Shown here one piece after another: positions 27,051 through 35,332 of a DNA stretch of 64,000 bases. The first letter of the stretch is position 1; each line of letters opens with the position of its first letter. The translations under genes were made by a program, and so were the position numbers. Origin of the DNA: Deinococcus marmoris (lineage in GTDB: Bacteria > Deinococcota > Deinococci > Deinococcales > Deinococcaceae). The notes under the pieces are model-generated. The model ran no database searches. It was not told where the DNA came from and worked only from the letters and a program-made list of their open reading frames with translations. The DNA is taken from NCBI RefSeq assembly GCF_001949125.1, contig NZ_MSTI01000005.1, forward strand, positions 11,464 through 75,463, written 5' to 3'.

Positions 27051-30000
27051 ATGGCTCTTTCCAATCGACAGCGCGTGCAGGGCGCTCAGGACGCTTTGCT
27101 GGATGAACTGGTGGTGTACGTGGAACGCGCGCTTCGCGGGGCATATGGCGAAGACTGGGTCAACCGCGTCACCGCGCGCTTTGCTGGCACCCCGATTGAT
27201 GGCGTGGGCAAGCCGCAGTGGGACATGCAACTGGCGGTCAAAGTGATGGCTGAGTTCTGGCATGACGCCTTCGGGGACAAGCTCAAACAGACGGACCGCA
27301 ATAACATCTTTGAGCTGCGCGACTGGCGCAATGCCCTGGCCCATGACCAGCCCTTCACCTACGACGACACGCACCGTGCGCTGGACACCATGCACCGGGT
27401 AGCATCCCGCATCGGGCTGGGTGTGGCCGCGCAGTTGATGAAGGAGCGCGACGAGACCATGCGCATCAAGCTGCGTGAACAGGAGCGCTCGGTGTCGCGC
27501 AGCGTGACACATGTGGACGGCAAGATTCCAGAGGGCTTGAAAGCCTGGCGTGACGTGATTATCCCCCACGCTGACGTGCGCGAAGGTAAATTCCTGGCGG
27601 CGGAGTTCGCGGCAGATTTGGCGCAAGTCTACAAGGGAGATGCCAGCGCCGAGTACGGCGAACCGCGAGCCTTCTTCAACAGGACCTTCGTTACGGCGGG
27701 CCTGCGGGACCTGCTGACCAACGCGCTGACCCGGCTGGGCAAGGGCGAGGGTGACCCGGTGGTGGAGTTGCAGACGAACTTTGGGGGCGGCAAGACGCAC
27801 TCCATGCTGGCGCTGTATCACCTCTTCGGGGATGTGCCTTCGCAGGAGCTGCCAGGGCTGGAGGCGGTGCATGCCAAATCTGGCGTGCCGACTGCGCCCG
27901 CCAATGTCAACCGCGCCGTCCTAGTGGGCAACAGCCTAGGAACCGGGCAGCGCAAACAGCGCGACGGCACCGTGACCAACACCATCTGGGGCGAACTGGC
28001 CTACCAGTTGGCCGGGCCGCAGGGCTATGCGCTTGTGTCGCAGGCCGACGAGCAACGTGCCAATCCCGGCACCGAGAAGCTTATTCGTCTGCTGAAACTC
28101 GCCAGCCCCTGCCTGATTCTGATTGACGAGTGGGTGTCCCAACTGCGCGAACTGTACAACCGTCATGACCTGCCCGCCGGGTCCTTTGAGTCGAATGTCA
28201 GCTTTGCCCAGTCGCTGACGGAGGCGGCCAAGAGTGTGCCGCAGGCGCTGGTGGTGGCAAGCCTGCCAGCGAGTCAGACGGAAGTGGCCGGGGAGGGGGG
28301 CAGCGCAGCCCTGGACGCCCTGAAGCAGACCTTCAAGCGCGTGCAGAGTACCTGGCTACCCGCCAACCCAGAGGAGTCCTTTGAAATTGTCCGCCGCCGC
28401 CTGTTCGAGCCGCTTCAGGGAGACGCCTACCGTCAGGTGGACGCGGTGGTCAAGGCGTTCACGGACCACTATGCAGCCAACAGAACCGACTTCCCGGTAG
28501 GCGCAGCAGAGCCGGATTTCGGGCGCAGGCTGAAGAACAGCTACCCCATTCACCCCTCTCTGTTTGATGCCCTGTTCGGAACGTGGAGCGCTATGGAGCG
28601 TTTTCAACGAACGCGTGGGGTGCTGCGCCTGATGGCCCTGGTCATTCATCGACTTTGGCAGGACGGTGAAAAGAGCCTGATGATTCTGCCCGGCACCCTT
28701 CCACTCGATGATGTGCGCGTACAGGCCGAGTTGCGGAATTACCTCAGCGAATCCTGGGAAGCCATCATGAATCAAGAGGTGGACGGCCCCAGCAGCCTGC
28801 CGGTTCAGGTGGAGGCGGAGGACAAGAGCGGCATGCTGGGGCAGGTGGCGGCGGCGCGCCGGGTCACCCGGAGCGTGTTCATGTGTACGGCCCCCAAAGC
28901 GAACACGGCCCACCAGGGCATCGACACCCGTAGCGTCTTCCTGAGCAGCATTCAGCCAGGGGAGCAGGCCGGGCCGTTCAGCGACGCCCTGCGCCGCGTC
29001 TCACAACAGGCGGTGTATCTGTATGCGGACGCGTCCCATTACTGGTTCAGCACGCAGCCCAGCCTTAACCGGCGTGCGGCTGATTTGGCGGCCCATCTCC
29101 CCGAGGACGAGGTGTTGCACGACATCGAGCGCCGCTTGCAGGTTCATACCTCGGCCAGGTCCCGTGGCGATTTTGCAGGAGTGCATGTCACGGCAGACAG
29201 CGGCAGCGTACCGGACGAATCGAAAGAGCCTGCCGTGCGCCTGGTCATCCTGCCGCCAGAGTTTCCCCACCTGAAGGGCAGTGCTACCAGTCCGGCCACG
29301 ACGCGCGCCCATGAAATCGTGACCCGCCGGGGCAATGCAGACCGTCTAGGCCGCAACAACGTGGTGGTCCTAGCAGTGGATAAGGCCCGTCTGGACGAAC
29401 TGTTTGGCCGGATTAAACAGTACCTGGCCTGGAGCAAGATTCATCAGGATGCCGACGCTAGCAACCTCACGCCCAGCAACAAGCGGCAGGCCGAGAGCCG
29501 GATGAAGGAGCATGACAAGGGCAGCGACGCCCAAATTGGCGCGGCCTACACCTTTTTGCTCACGCCTTATCAGACCCAAGATGCAGGTCAGGGACCGCCT
29601 GCCATCCTCATGGACGAGGAACGTCTGGCAGGCGACGGGGAATTGATTGAGCGGGTCACCAAGAAACTGGTAAACAGCGGCAAGCTGACCCGAAACTTCG
29701 GTGCGCTGCTGCTGAACATGAAGTTGCAACACCTCTGGGCCAATGAGCCACATTTGAGTGTGAAACAGCTTCTGGCGTACTTCGCGCAGTATCTGTATCT
29801 GGACCGCCTCACCAGCTCAGAGGTGTTGCTGGCAGCGCTACGGGAGGGCGTGGCGGCCAGTGAGCCGTACTTTGGCTATGCCGATGGGTTCGTGGACGGC
29901 AAGTACTCCAACCTGAAATTCGGACAGGACGCCACCGTGCGTGCCGATGACCTGTCCGTGGTGGTCAGTCGGGCCGCCGCGCAGGCTCAGCGTACTGCTG

Positions 30001-30353
30001 AAGCGGAGGAAGCCAGAAGGTCCTCTAAACCCCATGACAGCGATAAAACACCAGACGAGACAGGCACGGAGGACGGTTTCAGAACTGACCCAATCAGACC
30101 TGAGCCAAAGCCAGTGGTGCCGCCGCCCTTACCCCAGCAAGTTTTTGCAGAAGGCAAGCTTGATGATGCCCGCATGGTCCGTAAGTTCCAGACCATCTAC
30201 GAGGAAATCATTCAGCAGGTCATTGATGCGGGCGGTGACGTGAGCGTTGAACTGGTCATTCGCGGCGACGTGCGGGGCGGGCTGAACACGACACAGCAAC
30301 GTAACCTCAGTGAGAATGCACGCAACCTGGGCCTGAAACTGCAACTGGAGTGA
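27051..30353 (+). CDS. DUF499 ATPase with N-terminal Swt1-type HEPN domain
   Basis: 1100 aa from ATG 27051; an in-frame GTG at 26997 is possible but the HEPN fold begins after the ATG, and TAGCCT (27037-27042) 8 nt upstream suggests a near-leaderless mRNA. N-terminal HEPN domain (about 1-125) carries DWRNALAH, with R93-N94 and H98 matching the R-x4-6-H ribonuclease motif. The DUF499 (COG1483) ATPase has Walker A NFGGGKTHS (K248) and Walker B CLILIDEW (D359, E360), related to BREX PglY/BrxC-type ATPases. A charged, Pro-rich linker (about 985-1050) leads to a small C-terminal domain. Probably the sensor or switch of the defence system, with HEPN as an RNA-cleaving effector (inference). Confidence 0.92.
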   Translation: MALSNRQRVQGAQDALLDELVVYVERALRGAYGEDWVNRVTARFAGTPIDGVGKPQWDMQLAVKVMAEFWHDAFGDKLKQTDRNNIFELRDWRNALAHDQPFTYDDTHRALDTMHRVASRIGLGVAAQLMKERDETMRIKLREQERSVSRSVTHVDGKIPEGLKAWRDVIIPHADVREGKFLAAEFAADLAQVYKGDASAEYGEPRAFFNRTFVTAGLRDLLTNALTRLGKGEGDPVVELQTNFGGGKTHSMLALYHLFGDVPSQELPGLEAVHAKSGVPTAPANVNRAVLVGNSLGTGQRKQRDGTVTNTIWGELAYQLAGPQGYALVSQADEQRANPGTEKLIRLLKLASPCLILIDEWVSQLRELYNRHDLPAGSFESNVSFAQSLTEAAKSVPQALVVASLPASQTEVAGEGGSAALDALKQTFKRVQSTWLPANPEESFEIVRRRLFEPLQGDAYRQVDAVVKAFTDHYAANRTDFPVGAAEPDFGRRLKNSYPIHPSLFDALFGTWSAMERFQRTRGVLRLMALVIHRLWQDGEKSLMILPGTLPLDDVRVQAELRNYLSESWEAIMNQEVDGPSSLPVQVEAEDKSGMLGQVAAARRVTRSVFMCTAPKANTAHQGIDTRSVFLSSIQPGEQAGPFSDALRRVSQQAVYLYADASHYWFSTQPSLNRRAADLAAHLPEDEVLHDIERRLQVHTSARSRGDFAGVHVTADSGSVPDESKEPAVRLVILPPEFPHLKGSATSPATTRAHEIVTRRGNADRLGRNNVVVLAVDKARLDELFGRIKQYLAWSKIHQDADASNLTPSNKRQAESRMKEHDKGSDAQIGAAYTFLLTPYQTQDAGQGPPAILMDEERLAGDGELIERVTKKLVNSGKLTRNFGALLLNMKLQHLWANEPHLSVKQLLAYFAQYLYLDRLTSSEVLLAALREGVAASEPYFGYADGFVDGKYSNLKFGQDATVRADDLSVVVSRAAAQAQRTAEAEEARRSSKPHDSDKTPDETGTEDGFRTDPIRPEPKPVVPPPLPQQVFAEGKLDDARMVRKFQTIYEEIIQQVIDAGGDVSVELVIRGDVRGGLNTTQQRNLSENARNLGLKLQLE

Positions 30354-30556
30354 TACTCGCGGCCAAAGAGCTGACCACACCTAACCCCATTTCCGAGTTG
30401 GATTCCGAGTTGGAAGCTGTGTCCTTGATGGAACTTCTGTCTGGCACAGGTTTTCTGCGTCAAGTGGGTTCCAGGACTTTCCAAGTGGGTTCCGAGTTGG
30501 ATTCCGAGTTGGCGGGTCAGCCTGATGACGATAAGAGTACTTATGGGCGACAGTGA
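30350..30556 (+). CDS. possible 68-aa coupled ORF with SELDSEL repeats
   Basis: GTG overlaps the ATPase stop (GTGA). Codes a short acidic protein in which SELDSEL occurs twice because of a 23-bp DNA repeat. No SD beyond the coupling and no family; it could equally be a gene-free repeat region. Confidence 0.25.
   Translation: MILAAKELTTPNPISELDSELEAVSLMELLSGTGFLRQVGSRTFQVGSELDSELAGQPDDDKSTYGRQ
30391..30512. repeat. 23-bp direct repeats downstream of the ATPase
   Basis: Perfect copies at 30391-30413 and 30490-30512, 99 bp apart; each is itself a tandem of TTCCGAGTTGG. Related GTGGGTTCC copies lie between. Purpose unknown. Confidence 0.7.
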
Positions 30557-30752
30557 ATAGTGGGTGTATATCCAAAAAACTCGTGCCAGTCGCTGTTGAG
30601 CGCGGCATGTTTTCAAGATATGGGCAACTTATGGGCGATTGCCGGTCTTGGCACTGCTCATATCATTGGGGAAGCGCCGAATGATGCCTGGCCTTGGTGC
30701 ATCAACTTGGTATCTGCGGTACCCCCCCCCGTTGGCGACGTGGTGAATTTTG

Positions 30753-30781
30753 TTGACAGGGACAGCGTTTATAAGTATGTT
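30753..30781 (+). promoter_or_regulatory. consensus promoter upstream of structured leader
   Basis: TTGACA, 17-nt spacer, TATGTT: close to perfect sigma-A consensus and the strongest promoter seen inside the island. Predicted start about 30788. Confidence 0.75.
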
Positions 30782-30787
30782 TTAGGG

Positions 30788-31043
30788 GAACGGCCTACAG
30801 GCCACAGAACGCCCAGGAAGGGCATAGGTAGTACATCGAACATCGAAATTGAGTCGCACCGCTGTCTGTCCTTATGAAGAGGAAGATGACGTAACCAAGT
30901 GGTCTGACGCCCTGTCCGCATGCCGGTTGACTTGAGTAAAGCCCAGGAATGGGCTTACCTCCCGGTATATCGACTCTTCGCTTTGAAGCGCAAGATTTGG
31001 ACTTCACCCTTGTGCTTCACCTACGCCTAGGAGGCAAAGACTT
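30788..31043 (+). ncRNA. structured leader or small RNA, about 255 nt
   Basis: Between a strong promoter and the ATG at 31044 with no ORF of its own. Hairpins: GCCC/GGGC with loop AGGAA (about 30809-30822), GTAAAGCCCA/TGGGCTTAC with loop GGAA and one bulge (30936-30958), and GAAGCGCAAG/CTTGTGCTTC (30985-31018). No T-run follows the last stem, so it reads as a 5' UTR with regulatory structure rather than a terminated sRNA. Family unknown. The interval 30557-30752 holds only a C-tract. Confidence 0.45.
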
Positions 31044-31376
31044 ATGACCGAGAACAAGTACGCTGTAAAAACTGACCTGACCAAATTGCTCAATCTGCTC
31101 GACGAACTTCTACAAGACGAAGAGGTGCGGGCGAAGAGGGAACTCGTCGCTATGTCTGAACCAGCATTCCCTCATTTACTGGTTTTTGCTGAAGGTGCGC
31201 GCAAAAGTTTAGAGACCGTGATAGAGCAACGTCTCGAAGTAGCCTTGCTGAAGTGGATGGTTGAGCGTGAGGCCGAAGCTGAGGAGGAGTCCGCGAACAC
31301 ATCGGGGAGCAGTAAAAACCCTTCATGGCAAGTTATTTCCGTCACGCACGACACCAAAAGGAAGCCGCTATGGTGA
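31044..31376 (+). CDS. small acidic hypothetical protein
   Basis: 110 aa, unrecognised. TAGGAGG lies 10 nt before the ATG, at the end of the structured leader. Helical, Leu/Glu-rich (LLNLLDELLQDEEVRAKRELV), acidic run EAEAEEES near the C-terminus. Overlaps the next gene by a few nt, so the two are probably one translational unit driven by the promoter at 30753. Confidence 0.7.
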   Translation: MTENKYAVKTDLTKLLNLLDELLQDEEVRAKRELVAMSEPAFPHLLVFAEGARKSLETVIEQRLEVALLKWMVEREAEAEEESANTSGSSKNPSWQVISVTHDTKRKPLW

Positions 31377-31708
31377 TGGCTCTCGTGAAATCGCAAACGT
31401 CATTAGCGTCCCAAGCACGCTGGCAAGGTCACCAAGCTATGCTGGCTGAAATGCTGGTAGACCTGGAAGCAGAGTTGGCTCGCAGGAATGACCGACATGA
31501 CCAACTCACGCGGCGTTATGAGCGGCTGGAGCGCCAGACTGATGACCTGACCAACCCAGAGACGGTTCGTGGTAGGAAGCTGCTCGCCGACTACGAGCGC
31601 CTATCGGAGTTGCATGCCCGTAGCGATGAGGAGATTGATGAACTGGAAAACCAGGTGCTGGAGCCACTTCGGGACATTCAAGAAGTGCTGAGGAAACTGG
31701 TGGCCTGA
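31370..31708 (+). CDS. coiled-coil hypothetical protein
   Basis: 112 aa from ATG 31370 (AAGGA 8 nt upstream); ATG 31376 overlapping the previous stop (TGATG) is the alternative, and the ORF is open from 31325. Almost entirely helical with heptad-like charge pattern (AELARRNDRHDQLTRRYERL, DEEIDELENQV). Likely interacts with its co-transcribed partner. Convergent with the NERD-DUF697 gene. Confidence 0.7.
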   Translation: MVMALVKSQTSLASQARWQGHQAMLAEMLVDLEAELARRNDRHDQLTRRYERLERQTDDLTNPETVRGRKLLADYERLSELHARSDEEIDELENQVLEPLRDIQEVLRKLVA

Positions 31709-31764
31709 ACCGCGCAGGACACCCGTGAATGGGGGCAGGCGATGTTCTGCCCCCGCTGTCATGG

Positions 31765-33840
31765 TTACGCCCTATTTCCGTCCTTGCCGAACAGCTCTCG
31801 CTCTAGTCGGTCACCGATGGGTCTGGCACGCTCGCCTGCAATATCGAAGACTGCCCTCAAGTCGTCAGCACCTGTTTTGTACCCACGGACCTTGAACTCC
31901 TTGAAAACAGACCTGCCCATGGCCATCACATCTTCCCTGAAGGTGCGGTCACCCAACAGCACCTTGATACCGCCCATCAGGGCCTTCTGTTCTGACCTGC
32001 CGGGCGCACTGCCGCGCTCGTAGAACAGTGCCGTCGCTGCCCCCAGCAGCACCGTGAAGCCGAAAACGGTGAAGGGATCCAGACCAAAGGTCAGGCCAGG
32101 GATGAGCTTGTACAGGGCCACTGTGGCGTGCTGGGCGGCAAAGCCGAAGCCCACGGTTCCCAGCAGTTTCAGGGCGGCGTCCTGGGTGATGCTCTGGCCG
32201 TAGAACTGCCCGATACGGACCACCAGCCAGATTTGCATGGGCGTCAGGATGACGTTGTCGGCGAAGGGGATGGGCTGCATGGAAATGATGCCCCCCGCCG
32301 CCCCCACAATGGCGCTCAGCTTGAGGGCCTCAGCCCGTTTCTGGCGGCGTTCCTCCTCGGTTAAGTAGACAGCCTGCTTGAACTTCAGCTCGTCCTCCTG
32401 CACTTTCCGGCTGATTCTGGCCTCGTCAGCGGCACGCTGAGCTTCCGCTTCAGACATCGCCGCGTGACCCTGGGCCTGCCGGGCACTCTGGGCCGAATCC
32501 CTGGCACTGCTCTCAGCCTTGCCTGCACGCTCCCCAGCCACGTTGGCCATTTGCTTCGCGCCGGTGGCGTCGTCGAGAGCACGCCGAGCCCTCTGGTCTG
32601 CGCGTGTGGCCGTCTGACCCACCTTGTCCAACCGGGTTTCAAGCGCACCCACACGTGTCGCCAGTGCATCAAGTTCAGCCTGCAAGGGACTTAAGGCATC
32701 TCGCCGCACCACATCGGGGTCCAGGTAGGTTACGGCGTCTACCTGCCGCCGCTGCCGCTCCAGCTCCTCGACTTTCGCTATCAGGCCGTTGATGGTCTGG
32801 TGCATCACCTCGTTGTCGTGTGTGCTGGGAAGGCCCATCAGTGCCCCGATGGTCTGCCGGGTCTGCGCCAGCTCGCCTTCGAGGTTCGCCAAACGCTGCT
32901 CAGCACCCTGCGCCAGCTCCAGCACGGCCTCCACGTCACTGCGCACACGGTCCATCTCGGCGCTGAGCAACTCCTGAATACGCTCCTCACTGACCTGCGG
33001 ACGCACCAGAAAGACGTGCATGACCAGCAGTTCGGTGGTGGCCTTGAAGGTGGCACCGGGCAGCACGCGCAGTTCGGGGAGGCTGGGAACCGTGACCTCG
33101 AACGCTTCCAGGGGCATCCCTTGCAGCTCAAAGGCCCCGTTCCCATCCGTCGTGGTCTCGAAAACCTGTCTGGTGCTGAGGGTGGTCAGGCACAGCGCCG
33201 TGTTTTGCAGCCGCTCGCGGTTATCCAGAAGCAGTGCAACTCCCTGGGTGGTGAGCTGGCCCAGCGGCTTGGCCCCGAAATGACGGCGGAAGTGTTCGGC
33301 ATCCATGTCGGTGATGCACTCGGTCATCTTCTCTTCCCGGCGGCGCAGCAGCGCCTCCAGATAATCCAGCCCGTGGATGACCTTGGCCCACCCGGCGTCG
33401 TGCCAGTCCTGAGTGGGCATGGGATGGGCCTCATTGCCTACCCGGTTAGCGGGGTTGAGTGTTTCCAGCACCACCCAGGGGAGAGTGAGGTCACGCAACT
33501 GGGCGAACTTACCAGTCAGAACCTCCTGAAAAGCTTTGGTGCTGTTACACACCTGTTCTGAGGGGGATTCGCCGCCCCGCACCCCGTTGCGGTCCTCACG
33601 TCCTCCGCTCAGCCAGCGGCTGTCGGACACGACAGTCACAGGTGCCTTGCGCTGTTTGAATTCCAGCACATGAATGGCCCGCTGCGTGATGACCACGGCG
33701 TCCAGTTCACGCGCGGTCTTGCCGTTCAGTGGGCGCAGATTCAGGACGATGTCCCAGGCTTTCGGGAGTCGCCGCAGCGCGTCCAGCGTGCTGGGCTTAA
33801 GGTCCATAACGCCATTGTTGGCGTAATACAGTCTTGCCAT
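31765..33840 (-). CDS. NERD nuclease - coiled coil - DUF697-like membrane fusion
   Basis: 691 aa. N-terminal NERD (nuclease-related) domain with D47 (ELDAVVI) and E60-x-K62 (VLEFKQ), a PD-(D/E)XK-type site. A small carboxypeptidase-regulatory-like beta element follows (about 229-255; TTDGNGAFELQGM), then a long coiled coil (about 283-500), then a hydrophobic C-terminal domain (about 505-610; IVGAAGGIISMQPIPFADNV, TPMQIWLVVRIGQFYG) that looks like DUF697/YcjF-type membrane domains. GGAGG is 7 nt before the ATG. The layout suggests a membrane-tethered nuclease held at the end of a coiled-coil stalk. Monocistronic, opposite to the ATPase block. Role in defence is inference. Confidence 0.8.
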   Translation of the reverse strand: MARLYYANNGVMDLKPSTLDALRRLPKAWDIVLNLRPLNGKTARELDAVVITQRAIHVLEFKQRKAPVTVVSDSRWLSGGREDRNGVRGGESPSEQVCNSTKAFQEVLTGKFAQLRDLTLPWVVLETLNPANRVGNEAHPMPTQDWHDAGWAKVIHGLDYLEALLRRREEKMTECITDMDAEHFRRHFGAKPLGQLTTQGVALLLDNRERLQNTALCLTTLSTRQVFETTTDGNGAFELQGMPLEAFEVTVPSLPELRVLPGATFKATTELLVMHVFLVRPQVSEERIQELLSAEMDRVRSDVEAVLELAQGAEQRLANLEGELAQTRQTIGALMGLPSTHDNEVMHQTINGLIAKVEELERQRRQVDAVTYLDPDVVRRDALSPLQAELDALATRVGALETRLDKVGQTATRADQRARRALDDATGAKQMANVAGERAGKAESSARDSAQSARQAQGHAAMSEAEAQRAADEARISRKVQEDELKFKQAVYLTEEERRQKRAEALKLSAIVGAAGGIISMQPIPFADNVILTPMQIWLVVRIGQFYGQSITQDAALKLLGTVGFGFAAQHATVALYKLIPGLTFGLDPFTVFGFTVLLGAATALFYERGSAPGRSEQKALMGGIKVLLGDRTFREDVMAMGRSVFKEFKVRGYKTGADDLRAVFDIAGERARPIGDRLERELFGKDGNRA

Positions 33841-33909
33841 CCTTGTTCCTCCGTTACCAGCCCAGCCTGTGGTGGGACAGGCTGGGCTGTTTATTTAGGG
33901 ACTTAAAGC

Positions 33910-34308
33910 TCATGGCTGTTGCTCTATCCCAGTTTCTAGGGCAGGCCGTCTGGGGTCCAGCAGCCGCTTGAACACCAGCACAGCCCGGTCAGCGCGGATG
34001 TTTGGCTGAAGCCCGGTGACGTACTGCGAGTTGCTAAAGTTGGTGTGGGTGGTTTCCAGCTCGGTGATGGTGGACACCAGTTCCCAGCCCTGGAGGCTCA
34101 GAGCCGCGAGCTGTGCATCATTCAATTCGATGTCCTGGTCACTGGCTGACGTGACCCTTCCCTGGCCGGAGATGGGAAGGCTCATGTACTCCCACTGGGC
34201 TGGGACAGCGGGTGGTTGTGGTTGGACCGCCTCGGCCACCGTCATGCCCACGAAGACCAGGACGGACAGAGTCAGGAAGGTCAAAAGGGTTAGCTTCAAC
34301 TTTTCCAT
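33910..34308 (-). CDS. membrane-anchored DUF4177-like protein
   Basis: 132 aa. N-terminal membrane anchor (about 5-27; LTLLTFLTLSVLVFVGMTVA), then WEYMSLPI, LNDAQLAALSLQGWELVST and VLVFKR, the pattern of DUF4177-type small domains. AGGGG lies before the ATG. It precedes the NERD-DUF697 gene on the same strand by 69 nt, so the two may be co-expressed. Confidence 0.7.
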   Translation of the reverse strand: MEKLKLTLLTFLTLSVLVFVGMTVAEAVQPQPPAVPAQWEYMSLPISGQGRVTSASDQDIELNDAQLAALSLQGWELVSTITELETTHTNFSNSQYVTGLQPNIRADRAVLVFKRLLDPRRPALETGIEQQP

Positions 34309-34609
34309 GGTTGACCCCTAGCGGTTGTTGTCATGGCGCGAACAGCGTCGGTGCCGGGTGCGCGTCGCTTCATCGGAGACCGGGCATCAAGCGACAACCT
34401 CCTGAGTCCGTCCACCGAGGCCGGTAGGACGCATGCAGAGCGAGATGTTAGGCCAAAGGGCGTTGAAGCTGGGCGGCCTATTTCAGTAGCCAGGGTGAAG
34501 CTGAAGGTCAATGGGCGTTTGGGTTCAGTCACAAACCCACCTCGTCAATGTCATGTCAAAAGTCTGGGAAACCGTGTAGGACGCAATTCTCACATTCTCC
34601 AATATTGGG
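34309..34609. other. gene-poor spacer
   Basis: No ORF with a convincing ribosome binding site. A 78-codon minus-strand frame (34296-34532, GTG) overlaps the start of 33910-34308 and has no recognisable features. Confidence 0.4.
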
Positions 34610-34882
34610 TTAGTTACCGGTCCAGTCGTCGGGCCGGGACAGCACTACCAACTCGGGGTACTGGACCTCGAAGAGCGTGCGCCGAGCGAGGTGGTCACGG
34701 AACATCTTCTCCAGACGTTCGGTCTCGCCGTCCTCCAGCTCATCGGCGTTGAGGGGCGCGAGGAGGAGGCTTAGAGCGTTGAGGTTGCTCAGGACTTGCA
34801 GGTACGCCATGCCGTCCTTGGCCGGAATGGCACTGTCAACTAGGCGGGCGCGGGTGCGTTCAACATCGGTGAAATACATCAT
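34610..34882 (-). CDS. small hypothetical protein at the island's right end
   Basis: 90 aa from ATG 34882, chosen because GGAGG lies 7 nt upstream (an adjacent ATG at 34879 is possible; the frame is open to 35008 but without SD). Helical, Leu-rich (LQVLSNLNALSLLLAPLNA), no membrane segment. Unrecognised. A strong GC hairpin with a T-rich tail lies between any upstream promoter and its SD. Confidence 0.6.
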   Translation of the reverse strand: MMYFTDVERTRARLVDSAIPAKDGMAYLQVLSNLNALSLLLAPLNADELEDGETERLEKMFRDHLARRTLFEVQYPELVVLSRPDDWTGN

Positions 34883-34904
34883 GGGGATTCCTCCAAAAGG
34901 AAAG

Positions 34905-34934
34905 CCCCCAGCGCACCGTGAGGGTGGCTGGGGG
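34905..34934 (-). promoter_or_regulatory. terminator-like hairpin in the 5' leader of 34610-34882
   Basis: CCCCCAGC/GCTGGGGG outer stem extended by CACC/GGTG with one bulged base; on the minus strand it is followed by CTTTCCTTTT and then the SD. Could act as an attenuator or insulate the gene from outside transcription. Confidence 0.5.
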
Positions 34935-35123
34935 CGGGAAGGGACTGAGCCGATGCCAGGGGAGCGTTGGGTCATCTCATGAGACCTTACTTGCGTCTGG
35001 CACGGCAAAACTGTATATTCTGGGTGTTCGGGTTCTGAAGTTGGGAGCGTGGTGTCAGACCAGCGCGGGGATTGGATAAAGTGCGTCCTGGACAGTGTTC
35101 AGGTGGTTTGAGCGCAGCCACGT

Positions 35124-35247
35124 GCCTGATAAGCGTGAGGTCCCCAGTTCAAGTCTGGGCATCCGCACCAAACACAAGAGAACCCCGTCCAGTACGGGGT
35201 TTTTTCGTTTTCAGAAATCCAGCCCGGACACCGGAAACGCCTGCATA
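35124..35247. repeat. attR: 124-bp direct repeat with tRNA-Ile 3' fragment
   Basis: Copy of 12889-13012 with one mismatch (35189). Contains the 3' part of tRNA-Ile and its terminator (35181-35205) but no 5' half, so it is not a functional tRNA. Marks the right end of the island. Confidence 0.95.
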
Positions 35248-35255
35248 CTGGCAGG

Positions 35256-35277
35256 GGGTGTGGGGCCATATGCACGG
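35256..35277. repeat. degenerate iteron in chromosomal flank
   Basis: 18 of 22 positions match the third iteron (13065-13086), with the last 11 identical (CATATGCACGG). It lies 8 bp outside attR, whereas the three iterons lie inside attL. Confidence 0.6.
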
Positions 35278-35280
35278 AGA

Positions 35281-35310
35281 GGAGGAGAAGCCGTCCCTCA
35301 CTTCTCCTCC
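35281..35310 (-). terminator. hairpin downstream of gltD
   Basis: Perfect 10-bp stem GGAGGAGAAG/CTTCTCCTCC with a 10-nt loop, 23 nt past the gltD stop; weak T content afterwards (TCTCTCC). Confidence 0.55.
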
Positions 35311-35332
35311 CCCATAGCTCTAGCTATTGCTG

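Noticed and set aside
30560..30877. 105-codon GTG ORF
   Set aside because: No SD, includes a C-tract and runs through the promoter and leader region.
32128..33561. Plus-strand ORFs opposite the NERD-DUF697 gene
   Set aside because: Shadow frames without SD or recognisable domains.
35124..35170. Second tRNA-Ile gene
   Set aside because: Only the 3' part is present; no D-arm or 5' acceptor strand, so it is the attR fragment.
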